Virus record (IMG/VR): IMGVR_UViG_3300046090_000160
Coordinates: 1-30,667 of that record
Source: a virus
DNA: 30,667 nucleotides
Reading direction: 5' to 3' (one strand)
Part shown: piece by piece, positions 12,574-20,023 of the stretch
How the letters are laid out: the number at the start of each line of letters is the position of its first letter
Position numbering within the stretch: position 1 is the stretch's first letter
Notes under the pieces: generated by a model
What the model was told of the DNA's origin: nothing
Database searches by the model: none
The model's input: the letters and a program-made list of their open reading frames with translations, nothing else
Translations under genes and position numbers: made by a program

Positions 12574-13005
12574 ATGGGTGAAACTAAAAAACTAAAGCAA
12601 GGGAGACCAACAAACAAACAAACACAAGAGATTGAGGAGATATGTCGTAAGGCGTTTGACCTAGGATATGGTGCATTCTCTAAGGAAGCCAAGGAATACA
12701 CGGGCTTGATGGGGTCTACCATAAAAAACCACTATAAGAGGTTCGAGTATAAGCTTAATAAGGATAGGCTTAAAGAGAAGCAAGAAGCTCTAGCGTTTTT
12801 GACAGCGGTTACGGATGACCCTAAGGAGCTAGAGAAGGGGGCTGTAACCGTTTTTGCTGATATGATGATAACAAATAGGATGGCTATGGACAAGTTACGC
12901 ACCATGATGGAGAACGGTGAGTTGACAGTTAATGAGTTGATTAGGATAGCAGAGATAACTGGCTTGGACGCTAGAAAGCATATGAATTCAAAAGGAGGGC
13001 GGTAA
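12574..13005 (+). CDS. terS: Putative small terminase subunit (leaderless message)
   Basis: A 143-residue protein. ATG 12574 is chosen because the -10 box ends at 12566, putting transcription start at the ATG; no Shine-Dalgarno is present upstream, so the message would be leaderless. The sequence opens KKLKQGRPTNK, then a helix-turn-helix-like region (FSKEAKEYTGLMGSTIKNHYKRF) and a coiled-coil C-terminal half. Small terminases recognise phage DNA and activate the large subunit encoded at 15012. Assignment rests on the HTH plus coiled-coil layout and gene order. Confidence 0.65.
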   Translation: MGETKKLKQGRPTNKQTQEIEEICRKAFDLGYGAFSKEAKEYTGLMGSTIKNHYKRFEYKLNKDRLKEKQEALAFLTAVTDDPKELEKGAVTVFADMMITNRMAMDKLRTMMENGELTVNELIRIAEITGLDARKHMNSKGGR

Positions 13006-13006
13006 G

Positions 13007-13105
13007 ATGTTTTGTGATACTACAGAGGTGTGTGCACGGATGGAAGAAGAGGATAGAATAAAATCCTGTCTTGAGGCTATTGAAGAGGATAACGAGAACC
13101 TTTAG
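13007..13105 (+). CDS. 32-residue acidic peptide
   Basis: ATG 13007 is preceded by AGGAGG, one of the strongest ribosome sites in the window, one base after the previous stop. The peptide has three Cys and is very acidic (EEEDR, EEDNEN). Downstream the same frame, after TAG, leads on to the gene at 13145. It could be a real small protein or the N-terminal piece of a split gene. Confidence 0.5.
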   Translation: MFCDTTEVCARMEEEDRIKSCLEAIEEDNENL

Positions 13106-13144
13106 GTTAGTGTTTGTTTACACGCTGTCAAGGATGACAATAGC

Positions 13145-13519
13145 TTGTATGTATGGTCGAAAGATGGGTATGAAAACTATCGACAAAGGCTAAGAAAACG
13201 CCTTATAGAGCTTGAAATGGAAAACGAACGCTGTGATAATATTGATAAAAAGATACACAAATTGACCATACGGCGGGATGGGTTAAGGAAATATCGGAAA
13301 AAGATGGTGTTCTCTTTTCTTTTTTCGTTGGCTTTTTTCATTATTACCTTGGTTTCAGCGTTCGCTTTATCCGACTTGTTCTCAGCCGTGCTAACAGCAG
13401 TCAGTTTGTTTATTGCTTGTGAATCAATATTTGAGTTGTCTAAGCGTGTTGATGAGCTAACACGCATTGAAATATCTCTTATTAACATAGAAATAAAAAG
13501 CCTCGTGGGTAATAAATGA
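13145..13519 (+). CDS. Membrane protein, two spans
   Basis: A 124-residue protein. The first 55 residues are a basic coiled coil, then two membrane helices (about 57-77 and 80-95), then a helical tail. TTG 13145 is preceded by AAGGA about ten bases upstream; no ATG exists in frame. The frame is also continuous with the 32-residue peptide upstream apart from a TAG at 13103-13105, so a stop-codon mutation could have split one longer gene. It overlaps the next gene by ATGA. Confidence 0.6.
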   Translation: MYVWSKDGYENYRQRLRKRLIELEMENERCDNIDKKIHKLTIRRDGLRKYRKKMVFSFLFSLAFFIITLVSAFALSDLFSAVLTAVSLFIACESIFELSKRVDELTRIEISLINIEIKSLVGNK

Positions 13520-13689
13520 TAGGGACTATTGCTGCTTACTGGTTAACTAGAACCAGTGATGACGTTTCTTTGAGCGAGACTGCCGAGGTTGATATGGTTA
13601 GTTATTTTGACTTTTTTGTTGCTCTTTTTGTTTTTTTTGCGGTTATTGTCTTTATAAGATGGTTATGGGGATTAATTGAGTGGCGATGA
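13516..13689 (+). CDS. 57-residue single-span membrane protein
   Basis: ATG 13516 overlaps the preceding stop as ATGA, and its own stop overlaps the next ATG in the same way. Residues about 30-48 form a Phe/Val-rich membrane helix followed by Trp and Arg. The precise ATGA overlaps on both sides are strong evidence that this frame is translated. Family unknown. Confidence 0.6.
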   Translation: MIGTIAAYWLTRTSDDVSLSETAEVDMVSYFDFFVALFVFFAVIVFIRWLWGLIEWR

Positions 13690-13931
13690 TAGATAGAGGC
13701 GAACCGACAAGTGAAGTGATTAGAAAGGCTCGCGATGTGAGGTTTGCTTTGTGTGTAGTGATTATACCTATGGCAATATTCTGCATGATGGGGTTATTTT
13801 TCGGCAGTTGTACCGCACTTGGACACTCAATATGGCTTGTCATCGTTTTAGGGTTGTTTGGTGGGTTTGTGTTAGTTTTCGTTGTTTTTTGTGTTTATCA
13901 CGTGATTGTTATACCAAAATATTTAAGGTAG
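13686..13931 (+). CDS. 81-residue two-span membrane protein
   Basis: ATG 13686 overlaps the previous stop (ATGA), which makes it a better start than GTG 13680. A basic N-terminal helix precedes two membrane helices (about 21-40 and 48-72) and a short basic end. Third of three coupled membrane proteins ahead of the thymidine kinase; could be holin-like or act on the host envelope. No family recognised. Confidence 0.6.
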   Translation: MIDRGEPTSEVIRKARDVRFALCVVIIPMAIFCMMGLFFGSCTALGHSIWLVIVLGLFGGFVLVFVVFCVYHVIVIPKYLR

Positions 13932-13938
13932 ATTACAG

Positions 13939-14517
13939 ATGATTAGATTAATAATTGGTCCTATGTTTGCTGGAAAGTCAGCTGAATTACTTAGAGAGTG
14001 TAAAAAGCTTTTGAAACTTGGGTATGATGTTTACTTTGTTAGACCTAAAGCCGACACACGGGGTTACATTGCCCGCAATCATGACAGTTCGTTTTATGAT
14101 GAGCATGATAGATTTCATCTATTAGATGACAGCCTGATGACAATAGAAGGTCTTTTACAAACACGTGGACATGGTAGTAGTAAAAGAATTTTTGTTGATG
14201 AAGCTCAATTTTTAAACAAAGAGTCATTAAATGCGTTGTTAGTTAGTGCAAAATTTCACAATATTACGTTTGCTGGGTTAAGTGGCGACACCCACAGCAA
14301 GCCATGGGACAATATTGACATGATTCAGTCTCACTGTGATGAGATTGAGTTATTGCATGCTAGGTGCAAGTGTGGTGAGAGAGCCATATATACCCGCAGT
14401 TATACGCCAATGAGTGAGAGTGATGATAAACATGACTTGGACGGCGTATTGATAGGCGATGACAACTACTATCCAGTGTGTTGCTGGTGTGTTGACGAGG
14501 AGACTGATGATGAATAA
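13939..14517 (+). CDS. tdk: Thymidine kinase, type II
   Basis: A 192-residue enzyme that phosphorylates thymidine to dTMP with ATP. Walker A GPMFAGKS occupies residues 7-14 and DEAQF residues 87-91, with the catalytic Glu at 88. The zinc-binding lasso region has Cys at 143/145 and 181/184. The first pair is CxC, one residue tighter than the usual CxxC of this family. It lies in the packaging region rather than near replication genes, and a small gene overlaps its end. Confidence 0.93.
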   Translation: MIRLIIGPMFAGKSAELLRECKKLLKLGYDVYFVRPKADTRGYIARNHDSSFYDEHDRFHLLDDSLMTIEGLLQTRGHGSSKRIFVDEAQFLNKESLNALLVSAKFHNITFAGLSGDTHSKPWDNIDMIQSHCDEIELLHARCKCGERAIYTRSYTPMSESDDKHDLDGVLIGDDNYYPVCCWCVDEETDDE

Positions 14518-14671
14518 ACAGCGTAGCCTGTGGGCAATGTTAGCTGTCAAAGACCCAAGAAATGTGAGCAAACTAAGGGAGCAATCACCTGAATTATTTG
14601 AATATGACGCTGATGTCAAGGTTGAAGGTATAGATAAGGTTTCAGCACGAGGAGTAGTGCTTTTGCATTAG
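14510..14671 (+). CDS. Hypothetical 53-residue protein
   Basis: Starts at ATG 14510 (seven bases after AGGAG at 14498-14502); ATG 14507 is also possible. It overlaps the thymidine kinase end. Short, mixed charge, no membrane segment. Function unknown. Confidence 0.55.
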   Translation: MNKQRSLWAMLAVKDPRNVSKLREQSPELFEYDADVKVEGIDKVSARGVVLLH

Positions 14672-14706
14672 CCTTTGTGCTTTTTATGCGATTCAAGGAG
14701 CAAAAA

Positions 14707-14736
14707 ATGGTAGACAAGGAGAAAAACGATGAGTGA
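14707..14736 (+). CDS. 9-residue leader micro-ORF
   Basis: ATG 14707 follows a perfect AAGGAG (14695-14700) by 6 bases and encodes nine residues, mostly Lys, Glu and Asp, ending at TGA 14736. Its last 8 bases overlap the start of the membrane protein at 14729, and it contains that gene's own AAGGAG. Layout is that of a translational-coupling leader. Confidence 0.4.
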   Translation: MVDKEKNDE

Positions 14737-15010
14737 AATATTTTTTAAAACCTTATCTATAGTTGGTATAACTGTTTTAGTGATACTTTTGTTGATTGTA
14801 ATGACAGTAATGATAGTAATGCCTGTGGTATTTGTGTTATTAGGGTTATCTTTATTACGGGAAGGAAACTATTTAGAGAGTCAAACATTCTTTTTGGCTG
14901 GTTTAGCATGGTTTTTCACGCTAACCCCAATCATGCGTCTTGCACTTGGTGAGAATGTCATGAAGATGGGTTTGTTAGCCAAACTTAAAGAACTTGTGAG
15001 CAAAAAATAA
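14729..15010 (+). CDS. Membrane protein, two to three spans
   Basis: A 93-residue protein from ATG 14729 with AAGGAG upstream. Residues about 10-45 are one long hydrophobic stretch (Ile/Val/Leu/Met), probably two helices, and residues about 55-70 a third; the C-terminus is basic. It sits directly ahead of the large terminase, an unusual place for a membrane protein. Could be a holin-like or superinfection-related protein; not recognised. Confidence 0.65.
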   Translation: MSEIFFKTLSIVGITVLVILLLIVMTVMIVMPVVFVLLGLSLLREGNYLESQTFFLAGLAWFFTLTPIMRLALGENVMKMGLLAKLKELVSKK

Positions 15011-15011
15011 A

Positions 15012-16343
15012 GTGTTTGATTTCTTTCCTGATGTGTTTGGCGGTTTTTCAAGCAGTGAATTAGCTATAGCCGTTGATGATTCTCTAGATGGGGCAGTCAT
15101 TAATGGTGTTAGTGAACGGGACTTGGTTGCCCCGTGTTACCATCACTTGCTACCGCTAATCATAGGGGGGGAGAAAACACATTTTGTATTGAAAGGTGGG
15201 CGCGGTTCAGGTAAGTCATCTTTTTGTGCTATCCGTGTGGTTGCTCACCTGATTACCCATCCGTGCGATGACGCTGTTGTGGTGGTTAAGATTGCCCACG
15301 GAATAAGAGATTCTATCTCACGTAACATAGAGTGGGCTATAAACCTCTATGGATTGGCTGATTATTTTAAGATTAATAAGACAACAAGATGTTTCACTTA
15401 TTTGCCTACGGGGCAGGTAATTCTGTTAAAGGGCTGTGATGATCCAGTAAAGTTTAAGTCAATCAAATCCCCTAGCGGACGTTTCGGCATCATTTGGTTT
15501 GAGGAGCTGGAGCAGTTCACATCATTAGAAGAGGTACATTCTGTTATTTATACGTTTATACGTGGCATAGGGCACTCATCTAGACAGGTTGTCCTATATT
15601 CGTTTAATCCGCCACAAAGCGTTAGGCATTGGCTTAATTCAGAATTTCTTTTAGGAGATGGGCAAATCATAACTCACACCACATATCTTGATGTACCTGC
15701 TGAGTGGCTTGGCGAGACATTTTTTGCCATTGCCGAGGAAAGAAAAGCTAAAAATGAGAAGGCTTATAGGGCTGAGTTGCTTGGTGAGGTTGTTGGGCAC
15801 GGCAAAGAGGTGTTTGATAATATTGAAAATGAGGTGATAACCGATGAGTTTATAGCCTCTTTACCTATTACGCAAAAAGGTGTAGACTTTGGATGGGCTG
15901 ACCCAACCGTAGTGATAGAATGTTATTATGATAAGAATAGTACCACGCTGTATGTGTTTAAAGAGTTTTATAAGCGTAAGGTTAGTGGTGATTCACTGGC
16001 TAAATGGATTATAGACAATGGCATGAACCGCGGTGGCTTTATTGCTTGTGATTCAGCAGACCCTAGGATGATTACTCAGTTGCAAGTTTTAGGAGTAAAA
16101 AACGCTATGGGTGTGGGCAAGGGGCGTGATTCTATTCGTAGAGGGTTATCATGGTTAAGCTTTCGATGTGCAAAGATAGTTGTTGACGCTAGACGTTGCC
16201 CTAATGCGTATAGAGAGTTAATATCTTATGAGTATGAAACAACTAAGGATGGTGTGTATAGTGATACACCGCCTGATAAAAATAATCATGCTATAGATGC
16301 TATTCGTTACGCATGTTACTGGATGATAAACGGAGGATTTTAA
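15012..16343 (+). CDS. terL: Terminase large subunit
   Basis: A 443-residue packaging motor. The ATPase half has Walker A GGRGSGKS (62-69) and Walker B IIWFEE (160-165); the nuclease half has the acidic triad VDFGWADP (D292), ACDSADP (D347/D350) and HAIDAIRY (D429). The layout and length match the SPP1/PBSX-type Terminase_3 family. It translocates DNA into the procapsid through the portal encoded next. GTG 15012 lies one base after the previous stop and lacks a clear Shine-Dalgarno, so translation is probably coupled. Confidence 0.95.
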   Translation: MFDFFPDVFGGFSSSELAIAVDDSLDGAVINGVSERDLVAPCYHHLLPLIIGGEKTHFVLKGGRGSGKSSFCAIRVVAHLITHPCDDAVVVVKIAHGIRDSISRNIEWAINLYGLADYFKINKTTRCFTYLPTGQVILLKGCDDPVKFKSIKSPSGRFGIIWFEELEQFTSLEEVHSVIYTFIRGIGHSSRQVVLYSFNPPQSVRHWLNSEFLLGDGQIITHTTYLDVPAEWLGETFFAIAEERKAKNEKAYRAELLGEVVGHGKEVFDNIENEVITDEFIASLPITQKGVDFGWADPTVVIECYYDKNSTTLYVFKEFYKRKVSGDSLAKWIIDNGMNRGGFIACDSADPRMITQLQVLGVKNAMGVGKGRDSIRRGLSWLSFRCAKIVVDARRCPNAYRELISYEYETTKDGVYSDTPPDKNNHAIDAIRYACYWMINGGF

Positions 16344-16346
16344 TAT

Positions 16347-17777
16347 ATGACAGTTGATACGTTTTTGAAAGAAATACTCAATATAGGGGACACGAGTGCT
16401 ATAATTGAGCCAAGGGCTTTAATTAATACATGGGGTCAGTGGTATAAAGGTTATGTGCCCGCTGTACACTCTGTAAACGTGCAGGCTGATAAGAGCGATA
16501 GGAGATATGATGTTAGGTCTAGAACACTTGGTTATGCACAAAGGGTGTGCGAGGATTGGGGCGGGTTTGTAATCAACAATAAAACGGCGATACTTGCAGA
16601 AAACAATGTTGTAAAAGAGTTATTGGTCGGCAATGATAATGATGGCAATGACGGTGTTTTTGGGGACAATGACTTTTGGTCTAGGGCAGCGTCGGCTATA
16701 GAGCTTGGTTTTGCAACTGGGACATGTGTTGCCGTAGTTAGAACAACATCTAGCGGGAGCATTAAGACAGATTTTGTCCCTATAGAGTCATTTTATCCAC
16801 TTTCGTGGGTTGATGGACGTGTTACAGAGTGTTTAATACTCACTAATGATGTTAGGTATGGTAAAAAAATTAATTATTTCACCACACATAGGCTTAATGA
16901 AGATGGTCATTATGTGATTACTAACACAAGTTTTGATAATAATAGCCAGCCAATTGAGCAAACTGTTTATGAAACAAGGAGCGATATACCGTTATTTGCG
17001 ATATTTACCCCTAATAAAGGCAATAATACACAGTATGAGCATATGGCATATGGTGTGTCAATTTTGAGTGGGCGTGAGGGGATTTTAGGCGTGATTGATT
17101 CGCTGTTTAACATGATGTGTGGCGACATAGAAGTGGGAGGCCTTAAGGTTTTGATGACTAAATCAGCTATGATGGTGCATGGTGAGGGAGACCCTTATCT
17201 GAATACAGCCATAGATGTGAAGGCTAGACAATTAATGACATCCTTTGGAGTAGCTTCGGATGATGCACAGATATTCAAAGAGTTTAACCCATCCCTCCAG
17301 TTTGACACACAGGTAGCAACTTTAGAGAAATATTTAGCCATTTTAGGGCAACAAGTGGGTCTAGGGTCGGAAAAATACTCATTTTCAAGAGGAGCTCAAA
17401 CAACAGCTACAGCCATGAAGGTGTCTAGTGCCGACCAAACAAGAGAAATTTCAAAGCATAGGCTTAAAGCTGAGTCATTTATTTGTGGTATAATAGATGC
17501 CGTTATTTATTTTGATTATGCCATTAAAAATGAATTTATAACGCTAAAATACTTGCGTGATTCTAACAATGGATTGAGTGTTAAGATTCGTTTTGATGAC
17601 TCAATTTTTACTGACAGCGTAGAGGATATGAAGCTAGATGTTGACCTTGTACGCAACGGATTGATGAGTAAGCGGTCTTTTGTGGTCAAACATGGGTTAG
17701 CTACGAACAAGGAGGTTGACAGCTATCTTGATGAAATCAGGGAAGACCAAGGGATGGTTTTAGAGGGTTATAGTTAG
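16347..17777 (+). CDS. Portal protein, SPP1 gp6-like
   Basis: A 476-residue protein from ATG 16347 with GGAGG upstream. Position directly after the large terminase, length and the GQWYKGY / GFVINNKTAIL segments near the N-terminus fit SPP1-type portals, which form the dodecameric ring for DNA entry and exit and seat the connector proteins. The C-terminal part (DSVEDMKLDVDLVRNGLMSKRS...) shows the helical crown-type pattern. Ends overlapping the minor head gene by one base. Confidence 0.9.
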   Translation: MTVDTFLKEILNIGDTSAIIEPRALINTWGQWYKGYVPAVHSVNVQADKSDRRYDVRSRTLGYAQRVCEDWGGFVINNKTAILAENNVVKELLVGNDNDGNDGVFGDNDFWSRAASAIELGFATGTCVAVVRTTSSGSIKTDFVPIESFYPLSWVDGRVTECLILTNDVRYGKKINYFTTHRLNEDGHYVITNTSFDNNSQPIEQTVYETRSDIPLFAIFTPNKGNNTQYEHMAYGVSILSGREGILGVIDSLFNMMCGDIEVGGLKVLMTKSAMMVHGEGDPYLNTAIDVKARQLMTSFGVASDDAQIFKEFNPSLQFDTQVATLEKYLAILGQQVGLGSEKYSFSRGAQTTATAMKVSSADQTREISKHRLKAESFICGIIDAVIYFDYAIKNEFITLKYLRDSNNGLSVKIRFDDSIFTDSVEDMKLDVDLVRNGLMSKRSFVVKHGLATNKEVDSYLDEIREDQGMVLEGYS

Positions 17778-18811
17778 TGCTAAATGATGATTTTTATATT
17801 ACTAATCAGTTAGATAGTGTTGACACCCATTTAATGAGGTTGCAAAACATGTTTTTATCACAGGCTATTGACGCACTAAGACGCATGACCCCATCGCAAC
17901 TAGCTAACCGCAAACTTGTGCAATCCACGCTAAAGGAGGTACTAGCGACGTTTAATAATGTGGGCGTGCTAACTGGGCGTGTGAGCAAATTTATCGACGA
18001 TTCGGTTAATTTTGAGACTTCTATCGTGATTCAGCGGTTAGAATCAGCCTATGCTGTAGGTAGTATTGGTGGTATACCATCACTGAGAGATAATATTGTG
18101 GGCAAACAGCGGGTTATAAAGCGTGCAAAACAAATACAGACGGTTATGCTTGCTAATAAGGTTGCTGATATCGTTGCTAATGTGTCAAAAAACAGTAAAA
18201 AATTGAGTAGCGGGGCAATTACTACAGATGAGGTTATTACCAAAGCTATTATCAAGGTGGCTGATACGCCGTGGGTTGTTCCGGTGCGTAGAGCGGATGG
18301 TGCTGTGTCATTTTGGTCGGCTGATGCCCGCATGACTCTTGAACTGCGTAATGAGGTCAAAAATATTGCGATAGCAAGGACTAACGATGTTATCAATAGG
18401 AGCAGTGTTAACCTTGTGGAGGTGTCATCGCACGCTAATTCACGCCCTGACCACGCTGACTGGCAAGGTGAGGTCTTTTGGTTGCACACCCCAGTGCATG
18501 GGTATCGACCGTTTTCTGTTTGCGGTGAGGGTTATGCCGATGGTTTTGGGGGCGTAAACTGCAGGCATAGGAAAGCACCATTCTTTGAGGATATTAATGA
18601 ACCGCCTAGCCCTGATTCCGTTGACCATAAGGCATATGAAGCAACACAAGAGCTAAGGAGACTGGAGAGAAGGGCAAGAGAATTAACCCAAAAAAAGGAT
18701 ATACTGTCAAAAGTAGGGGCAGTTGATGGTGATTTATTGAGGAGACAATCAGAGGCGGTGAGTGAATCTTATAGGTTTGCATATAGTAACGGGCTAAGAC
18801 CTAGATTATAG
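17777..18811 (+). CDS. Minor head protein (Phage_min_cap2-like)
   Basis: A 344-residue protein from GTG 17777, overlapping the portal stop. The N-terminal two thirds are helical. Residues about 215-280 carry the family signature: SHANSRPDHADWQGEV, then a GYRPF...C stretch, GYADGFGG and NCRHRKAPFF, with conserved Cys and His. Such proteins (SPP1 gp7-like) bind the portal and enter early capsids, helping DNA ejection. The C-terminal 60 residues are a charged coiled coil. Confidence 0.88.
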   Translation: MLNDDFYITNQLDSVDTHLMRLQNMFLSQAIDALRRMTPSQLANRKLVQSTLKEVLATFNNVGVLTGRVSKFIDDSVNFETSIVIQRLESAYAVGSIGGIPSLRDNIVGKQRVIKRAKQIQTVMLANKVADIVANVSKNSKKLSSGAITTDEVITKAIIKVADTPWVVPVRRADGAVSFWSADARMTLELRNEVKNIAIARTNDVINRSSVNLVEVSSHANSRPDHADWQGEVFWLHTPVHGYRPFSVCGEGYADGFGGVNCRHRKAPFFEDINEPPSPDSVDHKAYEATQELRRLERRARELTQKKDILSKVGAVDGDLLRRQSEAVSESYRFAYSNGLRPRL

Positions 18812-18826
18812 ACAACGCCTTTGTGG

Positions 18827-18849
18827 TGCGGGGAAAGTGTTATCCCGCA
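18827..18849 (+). terminator. Candidate weak terminator hairpin
   Basis: TGCGGGG (18827-18833) pairs with TCCCGCA (18843-18849) with a 9-base loop and one G-T pair; a TTTTT run follows only 12 bases later (18862-18866). Partial termination between the head gene and the TPR-like gene is possible. Apart from this, bases 18812-18931 show no clear promoter. Confidence 0.4.
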
Positions 18850-18931
18850 TGAAATGCATGGTTTTTAATCCCTTGTTAGTGTCAACAGAGTGTTAATATG
18901 TAGCGATAAATTAGCATAAAGGATGTGATTT

Positions 18932-19303
18932 ATGAATATTTTCAATGAATATCTACAGGAAGCTATCGACAGACAAGAGTATGAATGGGGTATAAGATAT
19001 GCCTGTTTTGCAAATCTTCTAGAGCCATATAGTCCAGCTATCATGTATGATACTGGGTTGTGTTGGCAACAGCTGGGTAACTTCAGAAAGGCTGAGCGGT
19101 TTTTTAAGAAATCCATTAAATTTTGCCCTAATTACCCTTTGGCTTTAAAAGGTTTGATGGTTTTATCTGGGCAAAAAAACAAAAGAAAAAAGGTGTTAAA
19201 ATACGCTTTATTGCTTGAAAAATATGGTCTAGAAAAAGATGGCAATGAGACGCTTGTTGCAGAGGCAAAAAAGGTTATTTTATCCCTTAAAGACAAATCT
19301 TGA
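18932..19303 (+). CDS. TPR-like protein
   Basis: A 123-residue protein from ATG 18932 with a GGATG-type purine stretch upstream. Residues about 35-75 are a classical TPR pair (MYDTGLCWQQLGNFRKAERF then FKKSIKFCPNYPLALKGL), followed by further helices and a basic end. TPRs bind peptides of partner proteins. Located between the minor head protein and the scaffold promoter, it may be an assembly or host-interaction factor. Shares its type with the protein at 12138. Confidence 0.7.
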   Translation: MNIFNEYLQEAIDRQEYEWGIRYACFANLLEPYSPAIMYDTGLCWQQLGNFRKAERFFKKSIKFCPNYPLALKGLMVLSGQKNKRKKVLKYALLLEKYGLEKDGNETLVAEAKKVILSLKDKS

Positions 19304-19328
19304 CTACTAATACAAATTATGGTATAAT
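19300..19328 (+). promoter_or_regulatory. Strong structural-gene promoter
   Basis: -35 TTGACT (19300-19305), 17-base spacer, consensus -10 TATAAT (19323-19328). The -35 box overlaps the end of the TPR-like gene. It drives the scaffold, capsid and tail genes. Confidence 0.85.
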
Positions 19329-19330
19329 TT

Positions 19331-19380
19331 ACATGGTCTTAGGCAGACCTTTAAATGCTGAATAATCGACCATGTGGGTC
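19331..19380 (+). promoter_or_regulatory. Structured leader with competing hairpins
   Basis: Transcription should begin near 19335, so the message would start with the hairpin GGTCT (19335-19339) / AGACC (19345-19349). A second hairpin is GACC (19368-19371) / GGTC (19377-19380). At the DNA level ACATGGTC (19331-19338) and GACCATGT (19368-19375) are a perfect inverted repeat. The 5'-terminal hairpin may protect the message; the two can also pair alternatively. Confidence 0.5.
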
Positions 19381-19403
19381 TTAAAACACAAAGAGAGGTT
19401 TCT

Positions 19404-19994
19404 ATGGACGAACAGAGTGAAGCAGTTGATGAATTTGACGTAAGTAAGACTATTGAGGCGACCGATGTGGTCGAAACAAATGATGAAGTTGACAAAAAAA
19501 AGCCAAAACTAGTTGACCTTAATGAAGGGAAACATGTTAGTAAGGGTAAATATGATGCTTTGGTTAAAGAAAAAGAGTCTTTATCGAAGCAAAAAAGTGA
19601 GTTAGAAGATAAAATTAACGAACTGTCAACCAGTGTTGCGTCAGCAGATGAGCTTAAAAAGCAAATCAAAGAGTTGCAAAAGCAAATGGAAGCCAATGAA
19701 ACCAAGGGTTTAAATAACATCAAGAGGCTAGCCTTAGAGCAGGCTGGGGCACGTGATGTGGAGCTTTTTGATAGGTTAATAGACATGAGTCGCGTCAAGG
19801 TTCTTGATGATGGCTCAATAGAAGGCTTAATAGACCAGATTGATGGGTTGAAATCGTCTAGGGCATACTTGTTTAATGGCGAAAAACCGTTTATAGGTGC
19901 TACACAGCCACCTGTGAGCAAAGAGCCACCGCTAAGTAGGACAGACGAACTTGCTGCGAAAATCATGGCAAAAGCTGGTATTAAGCATGATTGA
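19404..19994 (+). CDS. Scaffolding protein, GP20-like
   Basis: A 196-residue protein from ATG 19404, chosen because AGAGAGG precedes it; the upstream GTG 19374 falls within the leader hairpin. Acidic N-terminus, a long coiled coil (about 45-115), a helical region with NIKRLALEQAGARDVELFDRLID, and a basic C-terminal tail that would bind the capsid. This is the Phage_GP20 scaffolding pattern. It guides assembly of the capsid protein encoded next, then leaves. Confidence 0.9.
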   Translation: MDEQSEAVDEFDVSKTIEATDVVETNDEVDKKKPKLVDLNEGKHVSKGKYDALVKEKESLSKQKSELEDKINELSTSVASADELKKQIKELQKQMEANETKGLNNIKRLALEQAGARDVELFDRLIDMSRVKVLDDGSIEGLIDQIDGLKSSRAYLFNGEKPFIGATQPPVSKEPPLSRTDELAAKIMAKAGIKHD

Positions 19995-20023
19995 TTTGAA
20001 AAAAATAAAAAAAGAGGTTTTTT

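Noticed and set aside
19307-19966. Minus-strand open frame of 219 codons opposite the scaffold gene
   Set aside because: Ser/Leu-rich shadow translation opposite a clear scaffold coding sequence; no promoter or ribosome site.
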